A DNA stretch of 64,000 nt from Candidatus Methanoperedens sp. (GTDB lineage: Archaea; Halobacteriota; Methanosarcinia; Methanosarcinales; Methanoperedenaceae). The stretch's first letter is position 1; each line of letters starts with the position of its first letter. Below, piece by piece: positions 53,834 to 62,062 of the stretch. The stretch covers positions 1-64,000 of the forward strand of contig JAPZAS010000003.1 in assembly GCA_027460525.1 (NCBI GenBank), written 5' to 3'. The notes below the pieces were generated by a model that did no database searches, was not told the DNA's origin, and saw nothing but the letters and a program-made list of their open reading frames with translations. Made by a program: the position numbers and the translations under genes.

Positions 53834-54047
53834 AAAACTTTAGGAAAGTTTTATCAAGGAACTTTGGGAAAGTTCCATCAAAAACCGTTGCGCCGCTTTA
53901 CTTCGCAGACACGTATGCCCACAGGCATACGTGGATACAGCGTGAACCGATGTTTCGGTTCTCAAACGACGGGTATGGTGCGCCATACCCGGACACGCCC
54001 TCCCGAGGCGTGACTCGGGACGTCATAAAGGGGCGTAACCCTTTATG
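53834..54047 (+). repeat. Hairpin-array spacer E, from the stop codon of the DHH gene to the ferredoxin start codon
   Basis: Seven or more stems follow in order. AAAACTT/AAGTTTT (53834-53852); GGAACTT/AAGTTCC (53858-53876), a tandem copy of the first with two compensatory pairs; CACGTATGCC/GGCATACGTG (53910-53933); GAACCGA/TCGGTTC (53944-53961); GGGTATGG/CCATACCC (53971-53990). Then two mutually exclusive stems, CACGCC/GGCGTG (53994-54012) and TCCCGAG/CTCGGGA (54001-54020). Last comes a 24-nt unit at 54024-54047 (CATAAAGGG/CCCTTTATG) whose 3' end is the ferredoxin ATG. It begins just after the upstream TGA (53831-53833). No ORF is needed to explain it. Confidence 0.85.
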
Positions 54048-54206
54048 AAAGTCAGCGAGAAATGCGTGGGCTGCGCTCAGTGCGCCGCATACTGCCCCTA
54101 CGATGCAATAACAGTATTCGGGTGCGCAATGATGAACGAAAAGTGTGTTGAGTGCTGCATTTGCGTGGATTATTGCCCCGTCTGTGCCATCTCGGAGGAC
54201 GGATGA
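54045..54206 (+). CDS. Two-cluster (8Fe) ferredoxin, 53 aa
   Basis: 53 residues: CVGCAQCAAYCPYDAI then CVECCICVDYCPVCAI, two 4Fe-4S motifs with C-X2-C-X2-3-C spacing and CP ends. It is too small to be noticed easily but is clearly a gene. The start ATG lies in the terminal hairpin of array E. The stop overlaps the next gene's ATG by 4 nt (ATGA), so it probably passes electrons to or from the FAD oxidoreductase it precedes. Confidence 0.88.
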   Translation: MKVSEKCVGCAQCAAYCPYDAITVFGCAMMNEKCVECCICVDYCPVCAISEDG

Positions 54207-55432
54207 AAGCGGTTATCATAGGCGCAGGTCTCGGGGGTTTGCTGGCTGGCGCAAAGCTCTCAAAATCAGGGTACAATGTAGAGATATTCGAGCGACTGCC
54301 CTTCATAGGCGGGCGGTTTGCCAATCTTGAATATAAAGGCTTCAAACTCAGCACAGGCGCGCTTCACATGATACCCCACGGCTCACGAGGACCATTAGCA
54401 CAGATGCTGCGCGAGGTGGGCGCTGATGTAACCATAATTGACTCGAGCCCGATGGCAGTCATCAGAAAAGAGACTGGGGAGAATATCGAGTTTCATGATT
54501 TCCGAAAAGAGCTTGGGTTTACAAAAAAGGTGAAACTTGGAGCTATACTTCTGTTTTCACGGAAATTCAAGCCAAAAAGCGATATCTCATTCAGGGATTG
54601 GATCTTAAAATTTTTTGATGATGAATTCCTGCTGAGGCTTGCAGACTCTTTCTGCGGCTGGTCTTTGAGCCTGCGGGCAAAAGAAGTCCCTGCGCGGGAG
54701 ATGCTGGAAATAATCGACAGCATGTATCTGTACAAGGGCTCGGGAACCCCGCTCGGCGGCTGCGGTGCAGTGACCGGCGCACTTGCTGATGTTATTAAGT
54801 CAAACGGCGGAAGGATACACACTAAATCATGTGTTGATACGATAATCACCGATAAAGACCGTGCAAGTGGAGTCAGAGTGAATGGGAAAACAGTGGATGC
54901 TGACATTGTCATCAGTGATATCGGACACCTTGAGACGAGCAGGATGTATGAGTGCAGGGATAATGCGTATCTTGAGAAAATAAAAAAGGTCAGACCTTCG
55001 CAAGGAATAAAAATATGCCTTTCTTCGGATGAGCCGCTGATAGGTCACAGCGGCGTTTTTTTCACCCCTTTCACAGAGAGGATAAACGGCATCAACGAAG
55101 TGACAAACGCAGACCCGGCGCTTGCGCCGCCTGGGAAACACCTTATAATGTCGCATCAGGCTGTCATTTCAGGTAATCTGAATAGTGAGATCAATCTCGG
55201 GCTTCTTGACCTGAAGCGTCTCTTCCCGGATAAGAAGTACGAGGTGCTTTTAGTTCAATCCTATTCCAACGGATGGCCTGTGAACAGGGTTTCATCGGGA
55301 TGGGACATCGGGAACAGGACGCCTGTCAGCAATCTTTATGTTGTGGGGGACGGCGCAAAAGGAAAAGGAGGGATTGAAGTGGAGGGAGTGGCTCTGGGTG
55401 TCAGGAATGCGATAAAGGAAATAGGGGTTTAA
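54203..55432 (+). CDS. FAD-dependent oxidoreductase, phytoene desaturase-like
   Basis: 409 residues. FAD motif MKAVIIGAGLGGLLAGAKLS, then ERLPFIGGRFANLEYKGFKL, and at the C-terminus PVSNLYVVGDGAKGKGGIEV. It belongs to the CrtI/geranylgeranyl reductase-like NAD(P)-binding superfamily. The ATG at 54203 overlaps the ferredoxin stop. The ferredoxin partnership suggests ferredoxin-dependent reduction of a polyprenyl or lipid substrate, which is inference. It is distantly related to the 48.0-kb protein. Confidence 0.82.
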   Translation: MKAVIIGAGLGGLLAGAKLSKSGYNVEIFERLPFIGGRFANLEYKGFKLSTGALHMIPHGSRGPLAQMLREVGADVTIIDSSPMAVIRKETGENIEFHDFRKELGFTKKVKLGAILLFSRKFKPKSDISFRDWILKFFDDEFLLRLADSFCGWSLSLRAKEVPAREMLEIIDSMYLYKGSGTPLGGCGAVTGALADVIKSNGGRIHTKSCVDTIITDKDRASGVRVNGKTVDADIVISDIGHLETSRMYECRDNAYLEKIKKVRPSQGIKICLSSDEPLIGHSGVFFTPFTERINGINEVTNADPALAPPGKHLIMSHQAVISGNLNSEINLGLLDLKRLFPDKKYEVLLVQSYSNGWPVNRVSSGWDIGNRTPVSNLYVVGDGAKGKGGIEVEGVALGVRNAIKEIGV

Positions 55433-55433
55433 T

Positions 55434-55709
55434 TTATCCCCCGCTAACGGCAGGCAGTATGGATATCTCGTCGGCATCCTTCACACCCGTAGAAAGACCG
55501 CTTAAATGCCTTATATCCTCGCCGTTCACGTACAGGTTCACAAACCGTCTTACTTCGCCTTTTTCAAGAATCCGCTTCTCAAAATCGGCACCGTACTGTT
55601 CGACCAGTTTATCCAGCACGGTCTTTACCGTTGTATTTCCAAGTTCCAGGGTAGTCTCGCGTGCATGGGTAACATTGCTCAATGCAGAAGAAAATCTTAT
55701 TTTAACCAT
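55434..55709 (-). CDS. MoaD/ThiS/SAMP-type ubiquitin-like protein
   Basis: 91 residues, a beta-grasp fold: VKIRFSSALSNVTHARETTLEL at the start and a C-terminal ISILPAVSGG. The terminal Gly-Gly is the thiocarboxylate or conjugation site. It could be the small subunit of molybdopterin synthase, a sulfur carrier for thiamine or tRNA, or a SAMP modifier. moaC is also in the window. It lies 12 nt downstream of thrC on the same strand. Confidence 0.85.
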   Translation of the reverse strand: MVKIRFSSALSNVTHARETTLELGNTTVKTVLDKLVEQYGADFEKRILEKGEVRRFVNLYVNGEDIRHLSGLSTGVKDADEISILPAVSGG

Positions 55710-55721
55710 TTTGTATCACCT

Positions 55722-56996
55722 TTATGAATGTGCAAGAGGCAAAGCCTCTCTATGCTTATGAATCTCAAGTTTTGGCGCGGTGAGATGTTCAAACTCGCTC
55801 AGCATAGGTTTTATCACCGGCGGGCGCTGCAGCGATTTAAGCAGCGTGTCCTGGGCTTTAAGACCGTTCCCTGTAACATAGATAACCACCCGCTCATCTT
55901 TCTGAATATGCCCGCTTTTTATGAGGTTCTTTAAACCTGCAACTGTGGTGCCGCCCGCAGGCTCTGTGAAGATGCCCTCCGTTCTTGCGAGAAGATGGAT
56001 AGCCTCGATGATTTCGGGGTCTGTGGGCGAAGCCGCATAGCCGCCCGAATCCAGGATTGTTTTCTTGGCATAGTAGCCGTCTGCAGGATTGCCTATGGCT
56101 AAGCTGTGCGCCACGGTCTCATAGTTCCTCACTGGCACGACTTCGCTTCCATGCTGGACTGCGCATGATATGGGTGAACAGTTAAGGGGCTGCGAGCCTG
56201 ATATTTTTACGTCGGCACTCTCTACAAGACCCACGCGTTCAAGCTCTTTGTAGCCACGGGAAATAGCACACAGCAGCGCCCCGCTTGCCATGGGTACTAC
56301 GACATGGTCAGGAACCTGCCAGTTCATCTTCTCGGCTGTTTCATACGCAAGCGTCTTTGAACCCTCTGTATAATACGGACGGATATTGATATTCACAAAA
56401 GCCCAGTCAGGATGGGAATCCGCCACCTCGCTTGCGAGGCGGTTGGCGTCATCATAAGTACCTTCTACCGCAATTACATTCGGACCGTAGATGAGCATCT
56501 GCACAATCTTGCCAAGCTCGATTGTGGCCGGGATGAAAATGTATGCAGGCAATCCTGCTTTCGCGGCATGCGCGCCCACGGCTGCTGCAAGGTTGCCCGT
56601 GCTTGCGCAACCCACGGCTTTCACATCGAATTCGATCGCCTTTGAAATCGCCACCGACGTTACCCTGTCCTTAAAGGAGTTGGTGGGATTCACCGATTCA
56701 TCGAGAATATAGAGTTCATCCAGCCCGAGCACTGCGCCGAGGCGCTCTGCATGGTGAAGCGTATTGAAACCCGCTCCGAGGTCAATGCGCTTTTCTGTTT
56801 CAAGGGGCAGGAGGTCGGCATATCTCCATATGGATTTTGGACCTGATGCGATTTTTTCTTTGCTTATATGATCTGAAATATAATCCCAGTCGTAATTTAC
56901 TTCAAGAGGACCGAAGCATTCATAACAGGTATTCTGGATAATGGCAGGGTACTCAGCGCCGCATTCCCTGCATTTCAATCCTATGACGTGGCTCAT
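55722..56996 (-). CDS. thrC: Threonine synthase
   Basis: Pyridoxal-phosphate enzyme converting O-phosphohomoserine to threonine. The cofactor lysine is in ESVNPTNSFKDRV and the phosphate loop is CASTGNLAAAVGAHAAKAG. A zinc-ribbon-like N-terminus is present: KCRECGAEYP with CYECFGPLE. The length of 424 residues is typical of archaeal ThrC. The next gene downstream is the MoaD-like protein. Confidence 0.92.
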   Translation of the reverse strand: MSHVIGLKCRECGAEYPAIIQNTCYECFGPLEVNYDWDYISDHISKEKIASGPKSIWRYADLLPLETEKRIDLGAGFNTLHHAERLGAVLGLDELYILDESVNPTNSFKDRVTSVAISKAIEFDVKAVGCASTGNLAAAVGAHAAKAGLPAYIFIPATIELGKIVQMLIYGPNVIAVEGTYDDANRLASEVADSHPDWAFVNINIRPYYTEGSKTLAYETAEKMNWQVPDHVVVPMASGALLCAISRGYKELERVGLVESADVKISGSQPLNCSPISCAVQHGSEVVPVRNYETVAHSLAIGNPADGYYAKKTILDSGGYAASPTDPEIIEAIHLLARTEGIFTEPAGGTTVAGLKNLIKSGHIQKDERVVIYVTGNGLKAQDTLLKSLQRPPVIKPMLSEFEHLTAPKLEIHKHREALPLAHS

Positions 56997-57138
56997 TAAA
57001 CTTCACCAGAGCATAATAGAACATTACTGTATATAATATTTACCATACGGAGAGATAACTGTGGGTAATAAAAAATATGGGCATGCAAGTGAATAAAAGT
57101 AGAAAAGTATATTAAGAATAATAGTATAATAATAATTC

Positions 57139-57405
57139 ATGACAACCACGATCAAAGTTTCGGATGAAACAAAACAGCTCCTCGATGTGCTTCAGGCAAA
57201 GATGACGCTGACCATACGCAAGAAAAAGACCCTTACCGAGCTTATCGACACCATAACCCGTATTGCAATGAAACATGAAGATGAGCTTTTACAGGCTGGA
57301 AAGCTACCTCCCCTTGAAAAAGACCCTGCTATGAAGCCTCCTATAGACTGGGGCATCAAAACCGATGCCAGCAAGGTGGATGAATACATCTACACAGAGG
57401 ATTGA
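57139..57405 (+). CDS. VapB-like antitoxin (ribbon-helix-helix)
   Basis: 88 residues: MTTTIKVSDETKQLLDVLQ is an RHH-type start with long helix and a charged, proline-rich tail (GKLPPLEKDPAMKPPIDWG) that would bind the toxin. It precedes a PIN toxin by two bases. Family call is from pattern and context. Confidence 0.75.
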   Translation: MTTTIKVSDETKQLLDVLQAKMTLTIRKKKTLTELIDTITRIAMKHEDELLQAGKLPPLEKDPAMKPPIDWGIKTDASKVDEYIYTED

Positions 57406-57407
57406 AA

Positions 57408-57809
57408 ATGTCCGTGTTCATTGATACTGGTGCATTTCTGGCGTACAGGAATAAAAAGGATAAATATCATGAGATCGCAAGCAAGTTATTCAGGGATGCC
57501 CTGAATGGGAAATATGGGCAGATGTATGCTTCTGATTACATCTACGACGAGGCTCTGACGCTTGCACTTGTCAGGACAAAAAGCATATCGGTGGCAATGG
57601 ATATCTCCGAAGTGATTCTATCCCCAAGGATAAAAATGGTTTTTGTTGATGCGGCGCTCTTAGGCAGAGCCACAAAAACAATCAAGCAGTATTCCGGCAG
57701 GAACCTGAGTTTTACGGATGCCGTATCTCTTGAAATCATGAATGAGTTTGACATTGAAAAATACCTCGGCTTTGATGCTCATTTTAATGGTATTGTTGGG
57801 CAGGTTTAA
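57408..57809 (+). CDS. PIN-domain toxin (VapC)
   Basis: 133 residues with all four PIN acids: VFIDTGAFLA, IYDEALTLAL, SFTDAVSLE and GFDAHFNG. The ATG at 57408 is preferred to a TTG at 57402, which would overlap the antitoxin stop. It is a complete, unbroken toxin gene. Confidence 0.87.
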   Translation: MSVFIDTGAFLAYRNKKDKYHEIASKLFRDALNGKYGQMYASDYIYDEALTLALVRTKSISVAMDISEVILSPRIKMVFVDAALLGRATKTIKQYSGRNLSFTDAVSLEIMNEFDIEKYLGFDAHFNGIVGQV

Positions 57810-57870
57810 CGCGGTTCCTGAATGCACAATATGCCGTATTTGGCGCGCCTGATTGTCTCTGAGGCAGTTT

Positions 57871-58359
57871 TCATTCGTTCCAGTTTTTATCCCCGCTCTC
57901 AACCCCGCCCCTCACATCCACAGCTATGCCTTTCTTGAATGAGAGCATTTCGAGTGCAGAGAGCATGGTTTTCCCTGTTGCTATAAGGCGGTCAGCCTCA
58001 TCCACCAAAAGTACTTCCTCGCCAGCCCTGATGTCGGGGTCAACTGCCAGGACATGCCGCGCAAAGGCAGTCTTGCCCTTTGCTGCAAAGGGCGCTGCAT
58101 CGCTGTTGACCACAACCCTTTGCCCGGGATATTTTATAAAAGCATGAAGCCTTCTTGCACCTTCAATACTCAAAGTCAGCATGCCGTCGTGAGCCCTGAT
58201 TGTGGCAAGTCGATTGCCGTCAAGCAGAATCTGGCGAATTCTTTTTGTCGAGGAGAACCGGAATTCCACGTTATCGGGAAAGAGTGCTTCGCCAACGCCA
58301 CGCCCGAACTGGTAGTCGGCTATGGTTCGTACGCGCTTCAGATGGTGTTGTTGGGACAT
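57871..58359 (-). CDS. PUA-domain protein
   Basis: About 162 residues. The C-terminal ~75 residues are a PUA RNA-binding domain (QRVVVNSDAAPFAAKGKTAFAR, then ILAVDPDIRAGEEVLLVDEADRL-like segment VLAVDPDIRAGEEVLLVDE and ATGKTMLSALEM). The N-terminal half, RIRQILLDGNRLATIRAHDG, matches the pre-PUA region of archaeal tRNA-guanine transglycosylase-related proteins. It is probably involved in tRNA modification. An alternative ATG start is at 58371. Confidence 0.78.
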   Translation of the reverse strand: MSQQHHLKRVRTIADYQFGRGVGEALFPDNVEFRFSSTKRIRQILLDGNRLATIRAHDGMLTLSIEGARRLHAFIKYPGQRVVVNSDAAPFAAKGKTAFARHVLAVDPDIRAGEEVLLVDEADRLIATGKTMLSALEMLSFKKGIAVDVRGGVESGDKNWNE

Positions 58360-58449
58360 TTGATGAAACATTTTTGTTACTCCGTAATAGAAGAATACGA
58401 TTTACATTTATATCCGTAATATTCTTGAACAAATTATAAGTGTTTACGG

Positions 58450-59919
58450 GTGGATTATCTGTTCATGGAAGCAATCACCTCATCCCGCATGGCAGCTATC
58501 GATGCCAATTGCGAGTACCTCGGTATAAAACGCCTCCAGCTTATGGAAAACGCAGGGGCTGCCGTTGCCAATGCTGTAAAACAAAGGATAAGCTCGGGTA
58601 AAGTCGTGGTCATGGCAGGAAAAGGCAATAACGGAGGCGATGCCTTCGTGTCTGCGCGGCACCTTAGCAATTATGATGTCGCTGTAATTCTCATCGGAGG
58701 AAAAGAAGAGCTCAAAACACCCGAAGCTCTGCATAACTGGAACACGCTTGAGAAGACTTCTATCCCTTTAATTCAGGTCACGGATTCAACTGCATATGAT
58801 ATTGCCATGATAAAAAATGCCGACGTGATTATCGACGGGATTTTCGGAACAGGCATAAAAGGGAAAATACACGAGCCTGAATCCACGGCTATCGATATTA
58901 TCAATGATTCGGATGCCTTTGTGATTTCAGTGGATGTCCCTTCAGGTTTCGACCCGGATGGGGGTGAATTTGAGAAATCCGTGCATGCTGACCTGACCCT
59001 GACCTTCCATAAAATGAAAGCAGGTATGGTTTCTCCTGAGGCGCGAAAATATACCGGCGAGATCCAGGTAGTAGATATCGGTATTCCTAAGGAAGCGGAA
59101 TTTTTTGTTGGACCTGGCGATATCAAACCCTTTCTAAAAAGGCCGGCGACAATCCATAAAGGCGATGCAGGAAGGGTTCTTGTAATCGGGGGAGGGGCAT
59201 ATTCAGGTGCACCTGCTCTCGCTGCCCTCGGCGCGCTTCGCGCCGGTGCGGATATTACCACGGTTGCGGCGCCGAGGAACATTGCAGATATAATTGCTTC
59301 GTTTTCCCCCAATCTCATTGTTCGGGCGCTTTCAGGCGACAGGCTGGTGGAAGAAGATATCCCGGCTATTTCGGAGCTGGTAAAGAAACATGATGTGGTA
59401 GTCATGGGCATGGGTCTTGGAGCCTCGGAAGAGACGCTTGCAGCAGTCGAAAAAATAGTCCCGCTGTGCAAAAAAGCCGTGATCGATGCCGATGCACTCC
59501 AGCCGCAGCTGCTTCCCCTGCTCCACAGGAATATTATCGTTACACCTCATGCAGGTGAAATGAAAAGATTATCCGGCGTTGAAGTTCCCAAAGATGAAAA
59601 AGAAAAACTTGATTTCATCAGGAATTTTGCCAGAAATAACGAAGTCACGGTATTATTAAAAGGTGCTGTTGATACAATCTCAGACGGCGTAGAAGTTCGA
59701 GCCAACAGGACCGGGAATGCTGGCATGACGGTTGGCGGAACAGGCGATGTTCTTGCAGGTCTGAGCGGCGCCCTCTTTGCCAAACACGAAGCATTTGAAG
59801 CAGCGTGTGCTGGCGCATTCATTAACGGCGCGGCAGGGGATCTGGCTTTTGTGGAATTTGGATACGGGCTTCTTGCCACGGATGTTATTGATTATATACC
59901 TGCGGTGATGAAAGCATGA
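58450..59919 (+). CDS. nnr: Bifunctional NAD(P)H-hydrate epimerase/dehydratase (Nnr)
   Basis: Repairs hydrated NAD(P)H. Residues 1-~205 are the YjeF N-terminal epimerase (AGKGNNGGDAFVSARHL and DVIIDGIFGTGIKG). Residues ~215-489 are the ADP/ATP-dependent dehydratase of the ribokinase-like fold (VIVTPHAGEMKRLSG, then GNAGMTVGGTGDVLAGLSGAL). The start is GTG at 58450; an ATG five codons in is an alternative. It overlaps a small gene by 4 nt, leading to moaC. Confidence 0.93.
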   Translation: MDYLFMEAITSSRMAAIDANCEYLGIKRLQLMENAGAAVANAVKQRISSGKVVVMAGKGNNGGDAFVSARHLSNYDVAVILIGGKEELKTPEALHNWNTLEKTSIPLIQVTDSTAYDIAMIKNADVIIDGIFGTGIKGKIHEPESTAIDIINDSDAFVISVDVPSGFDPDGGEFEKSVHADLTLTFHKMKAGMVSPEARKYTGEIQVVDIGIPKEAEFFVGPGDIKPFLKRPATIHKGDAGRVLVIGGGAYSGAPALAALGALRAGADITTVAAPRNIADIIASFSPNLIVRALSGDRLVEEDIPAISELVKKHDVVVMGMGLGASEETLAAVEKIVPLCKKAVIDADALQPQLLPLLHRNIIVTPHAGEMKRLSGVEVPKDEKEKLDFIRNFARNNEVTVLLKGAVDTISDGVEVRANRTGNAGMTVGGTGDVLAGLSGALFAKHEAFEAACAGAFINGAAGDLAFVEFGYGLLATDVIDYIPAVMKA

Positions 59920-60086
59920 GGGAAATTCTTTCAGATATTGAACGCAACAGGATACGAATCGTAGTAAAGCACGATGAGGATGAGGCAGTTATAAGGTTAA
60001 GGCTGAATGAAGCCAGCGAATTAGCGGGGAAGCTTAATGAGCTGCTTTCGGATTTTGAAAAACGGAAAAAAGTCAGAATAGATTGA
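59916..60086 (+). CDS. Conserved-looking small protein between nnr and moaC (56 aa)
   Basis: The frame MREILSDIERNRIRIVVKHD then EAVIRLRLNEASELAGKLN codes for 56 residues with a short beta-sheet and helical tail (LLSDFEKRKKVRID). The start overlaps the nnr stop by 4 nt (ATGA), and the stop is two bases before the moaC ATG. Such packing strongly suggests a real gene. Function unknown. Confidence 0.7.
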   Translation: MREILSDIERNRIRIVVKHDEDEAVIRLRLNEASELAGKLNELLSDFEKRKKVRID

Positions 60087-60088
60087 AT

Positions 60089-60550
60089 ATGTTTTCACAT
60101 ATCCAGAAGGACAGGGCAAGAATGGTTGATATAAGCGATAAAAAAGACGTGGCGCGGCGCGCAGTTGCTTGCGGTGAGATACAATTACAGCCCAAAACCA
60201 TCGAGGCAATCAAAAGCAGGCAAATAGTGAAGGGGGAAGTGCTTGAAACTGCACGCATCGCTGCTGTCATGGCAGTCAAAAATACATCTTCTGTTATACC
60301 GATGTGTCATCAGATTCCCGTAACCAGCACAGATGTTCAATTTGAGATTGGCATTGAAGCCATCAGGGCAACAGTCGAAGTCAAATCGGTAGGCAAAACA
60401 GGGGTCGAGATGGAGGCACTTCATGGAGTGAGCGTGGCTCTGCTCACCATCTGGGACATGGTAAAATCAGCAGAAAAAGATGAAACGGGCAATTATCCTT
60501 TTACTGGAATAAAGGGCATCAGGGTTTTAGAAAAATCCAAAAATGAATAG
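60089..60550 (+). CDS. moaC: Cyclic pyranopterin monophosphate synthase MoaC
   Basis: Second step of molybdenum/tungsten cofactor synthesis: converts 3',8-cyclo-GTP to cyclic pyranopterin monophosphate. The motif IPMCHQIPVTSTDVQFE and the region GKTGVEMEALHGVSVALLTI with the catalytic residues are clear. 153 residues from the ATG at 60089, which is preferred over a TTG two codons upstream that would overlap the preceding stop. Last gene of the nnr unit. Confidence 0.95.
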   Translation: MFSHIQKDRARMVDISDKKDVARRAVACGEIQLQPKTIEAIKSRQIVKGEVLETARIAAVMAVKNTSSVIPMCHQIPVTSTDVQFEIGIEAIRATVEVKSVGKTGVEMEALHGVSVALLTIWDMVKSAEKDETGNYPFTGIKGIRVLEKSKNE

Positions 60551-60552
60551 GA

Positions 60553-60629
60553 GTAGGATTAGATGCCTAATAAAAACGATGGGTCGAAGGAGACTGAGGG
60601 TACTAAAGGCATTAGACATCTAATCCTAC
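60553..60629. terminator. Long-loop inverted repeat after moaC
   Basis: GTAGGATTAGATG (60553-60565) pairs perfectly with CATCTAATCCTAC (60617-60629) over 13 bp around a 51-nt loop, starting 3 nt after the moaC stop. Shorter alternative pairing (ATGCC/GGCAT) can also form. It may end the transcript or be an inverted-repeat element. The gap to 60705 is otherwise AT-rich, with no gene seen. Confidence 0.55.
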
Positions 60630-60705
60630 AACAATATTAATGATGGTTTTGATAGTATTTAATACTTACGCTAATATTAAAGAGTACAGATAATAATTAT
60701 TATGA

Positions 60706-61959
60706 TTATGATATGCACGTGCTTCGAGTGAGTTCACCTGCTATATTGGTGCGCATCATCTCCTTCACTTTTTCTATATCCCGGGTCTGCCCCAGCGCCC
60801 ACATCAGTTTAACAAGCGCCACCTCGGAAAGCAGGTCTTCGCCCTCGATTGCACCTGCTTTTAATATATCCCTGCCCGTATCATATACACGGTCGCAAAC
60901 CCTTCCATTGATGCATTGGGAGGTCATGACAACAGGTATCCCGGCATCTGTGGCATTCTTGATATGAGGAATCCAGTCAGTTGATACGTGACCGAGACCC
61001 GTGCCTTCTATCACGATGCCTTTATATCCCGAGCCTGAGTGAAACAATAGCGATTCACTGCTTGCCCCAGTGACGTATTTTATCAATGCGCATCTGGGTT
61101 CAAGTTTATCATGGAGCGCAAGCTTCTTCTCACCTCGCTTCACGTAAGAAGACAGTGTTTTTATTTCTCTTGATGGGTATTCCACCCGCCCTACAGGTCT
61201 TGCATTTATGGATTGGAAGGCATCCCTGCGTGAGGTGTGCATCTTCCGCACCTTTGTCCCCCTGTGGATATAACAGAAATCGTCGCTCGTTCCGCCGTGC
61301 ATAACCACGCACACCTCGGCGATGTCGCTTGTTGCAACTGCTGCAGCACATATTGCGTTCATGGCATTGTCGCTGCTGGGTCTATCCGCGCTTCGCTGGG
61401 AACCTACAAGCACGATGGGAACCGGGGTCTCGATCATGAAGGAGAGCGCTGCAGTCGTGTACATCATGGTATCTGTGCCGTGGGTGACTATTATGCCATC
61501 TGCTCCTTTTTTTATCTCCTCATATACGGCGCGCGCAAGCTCGACCCAGTAGGAGGGGCGCATGTTCTCGCTTAGAATGCTGTATATCATGCGGCAATTA
61601 TAATTCGCTATTTCCTCAAGTTCAGGGATTGCCCGCAGGATGTCCTCTGCCGAGAACTGCGAGGTCACAGCGCCTGTGCGGTAATCTATCCTGCTTGCAA
61701 TGGTGCCGCCTGTTGAGAGTATGGAGATGCTGGGCAGTTTATTATTCCTTTCCTCGCACGGTTTGGAGAGCCGTTCTTGAACTTTTTTTTCTTGCTTTTT
61801 TTCAAGCAGGGTTATAGATGCTTTATCCTTTCTTATTCCGATGTTGTAACCATTTTTCAGTTTTAAAACAAGGCGGTCTGTCTGCGAAGGCATGAGAGTT
61901 CCTTCATACGTCGCGCCTTCACGTTCTACCCGGACTTTATCGTATACTTCTGCCTGCAT
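60706..61959 (-). CDS. gatD: Glutamyl-tRNA(Gln) amidotransferase subunit D
   Basis: Asparaginase-type subunit of the archaeal GatDE complex, which makes Gln-tRNA(Gln) from Glu-tRNA(Gln). N-terminal ~70 residues form the family-specific domain ([19 protein letters not shown]). The L-asparaginase domain follows, with [36 protein letters not shown] and a C-terminal [20 protein letters not shown]. The ATG at 61959 gives 417 residues; the in-frame ORF runs 150 codons further only as an antisense shadow over the next gene. Confidence 0.95.
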   Translation of the reverse strand: MQAEVYDKVRVEREGATYEGTLMPSQTDRLVLKLKNGYNIGIRKDKASITLLEKKQEKKVQERLSKPCEERNNKLPSISILSTGGTIASRIDYRTGAVTSQFSAEDILRAIPELEEIANYNCRMIYSILSENMRPSYWVELARAVYEEIKKGADGIIVTHGTDTMMYTTAALSFMIETPVPIVLVGSQRSADRPSSDNAMNAICAAAVATSDIAEVCVVMHGGTSDDFCYIHRGTKVRKMHTSRRDAFQSINARPVGRVEYPSREIKTLSSYVKRGEKKLALHDKLEPRCALIKYVTGASSESLLFHSGSGYKGIVIEGTGLGHVSTDWIPHIKNATDAGIPVVMTSQCINGRVCDRVYDTGRDILKAGAIEGEDLLSEVALVKLMWALGQTRDIEKVKEMMRTNIAGELTRSTCIS

Positions 61960-62062
61960 GATATCTTTAGATTGCGGCGTATGATAAAAAACTATGCTAA
62001 ATCCAAAATAACGAGTCAAATAAAACATAAACATTAATGAATATGTGTGATAACTGTAGGAT

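Noticed and set aside
53830-54048. 72-codon ORF through hairpin array E
   Set aside because: The translation has no family-like pattern and the sequence is fully explained by hairpins; the ORF is a by-product of the repeats.
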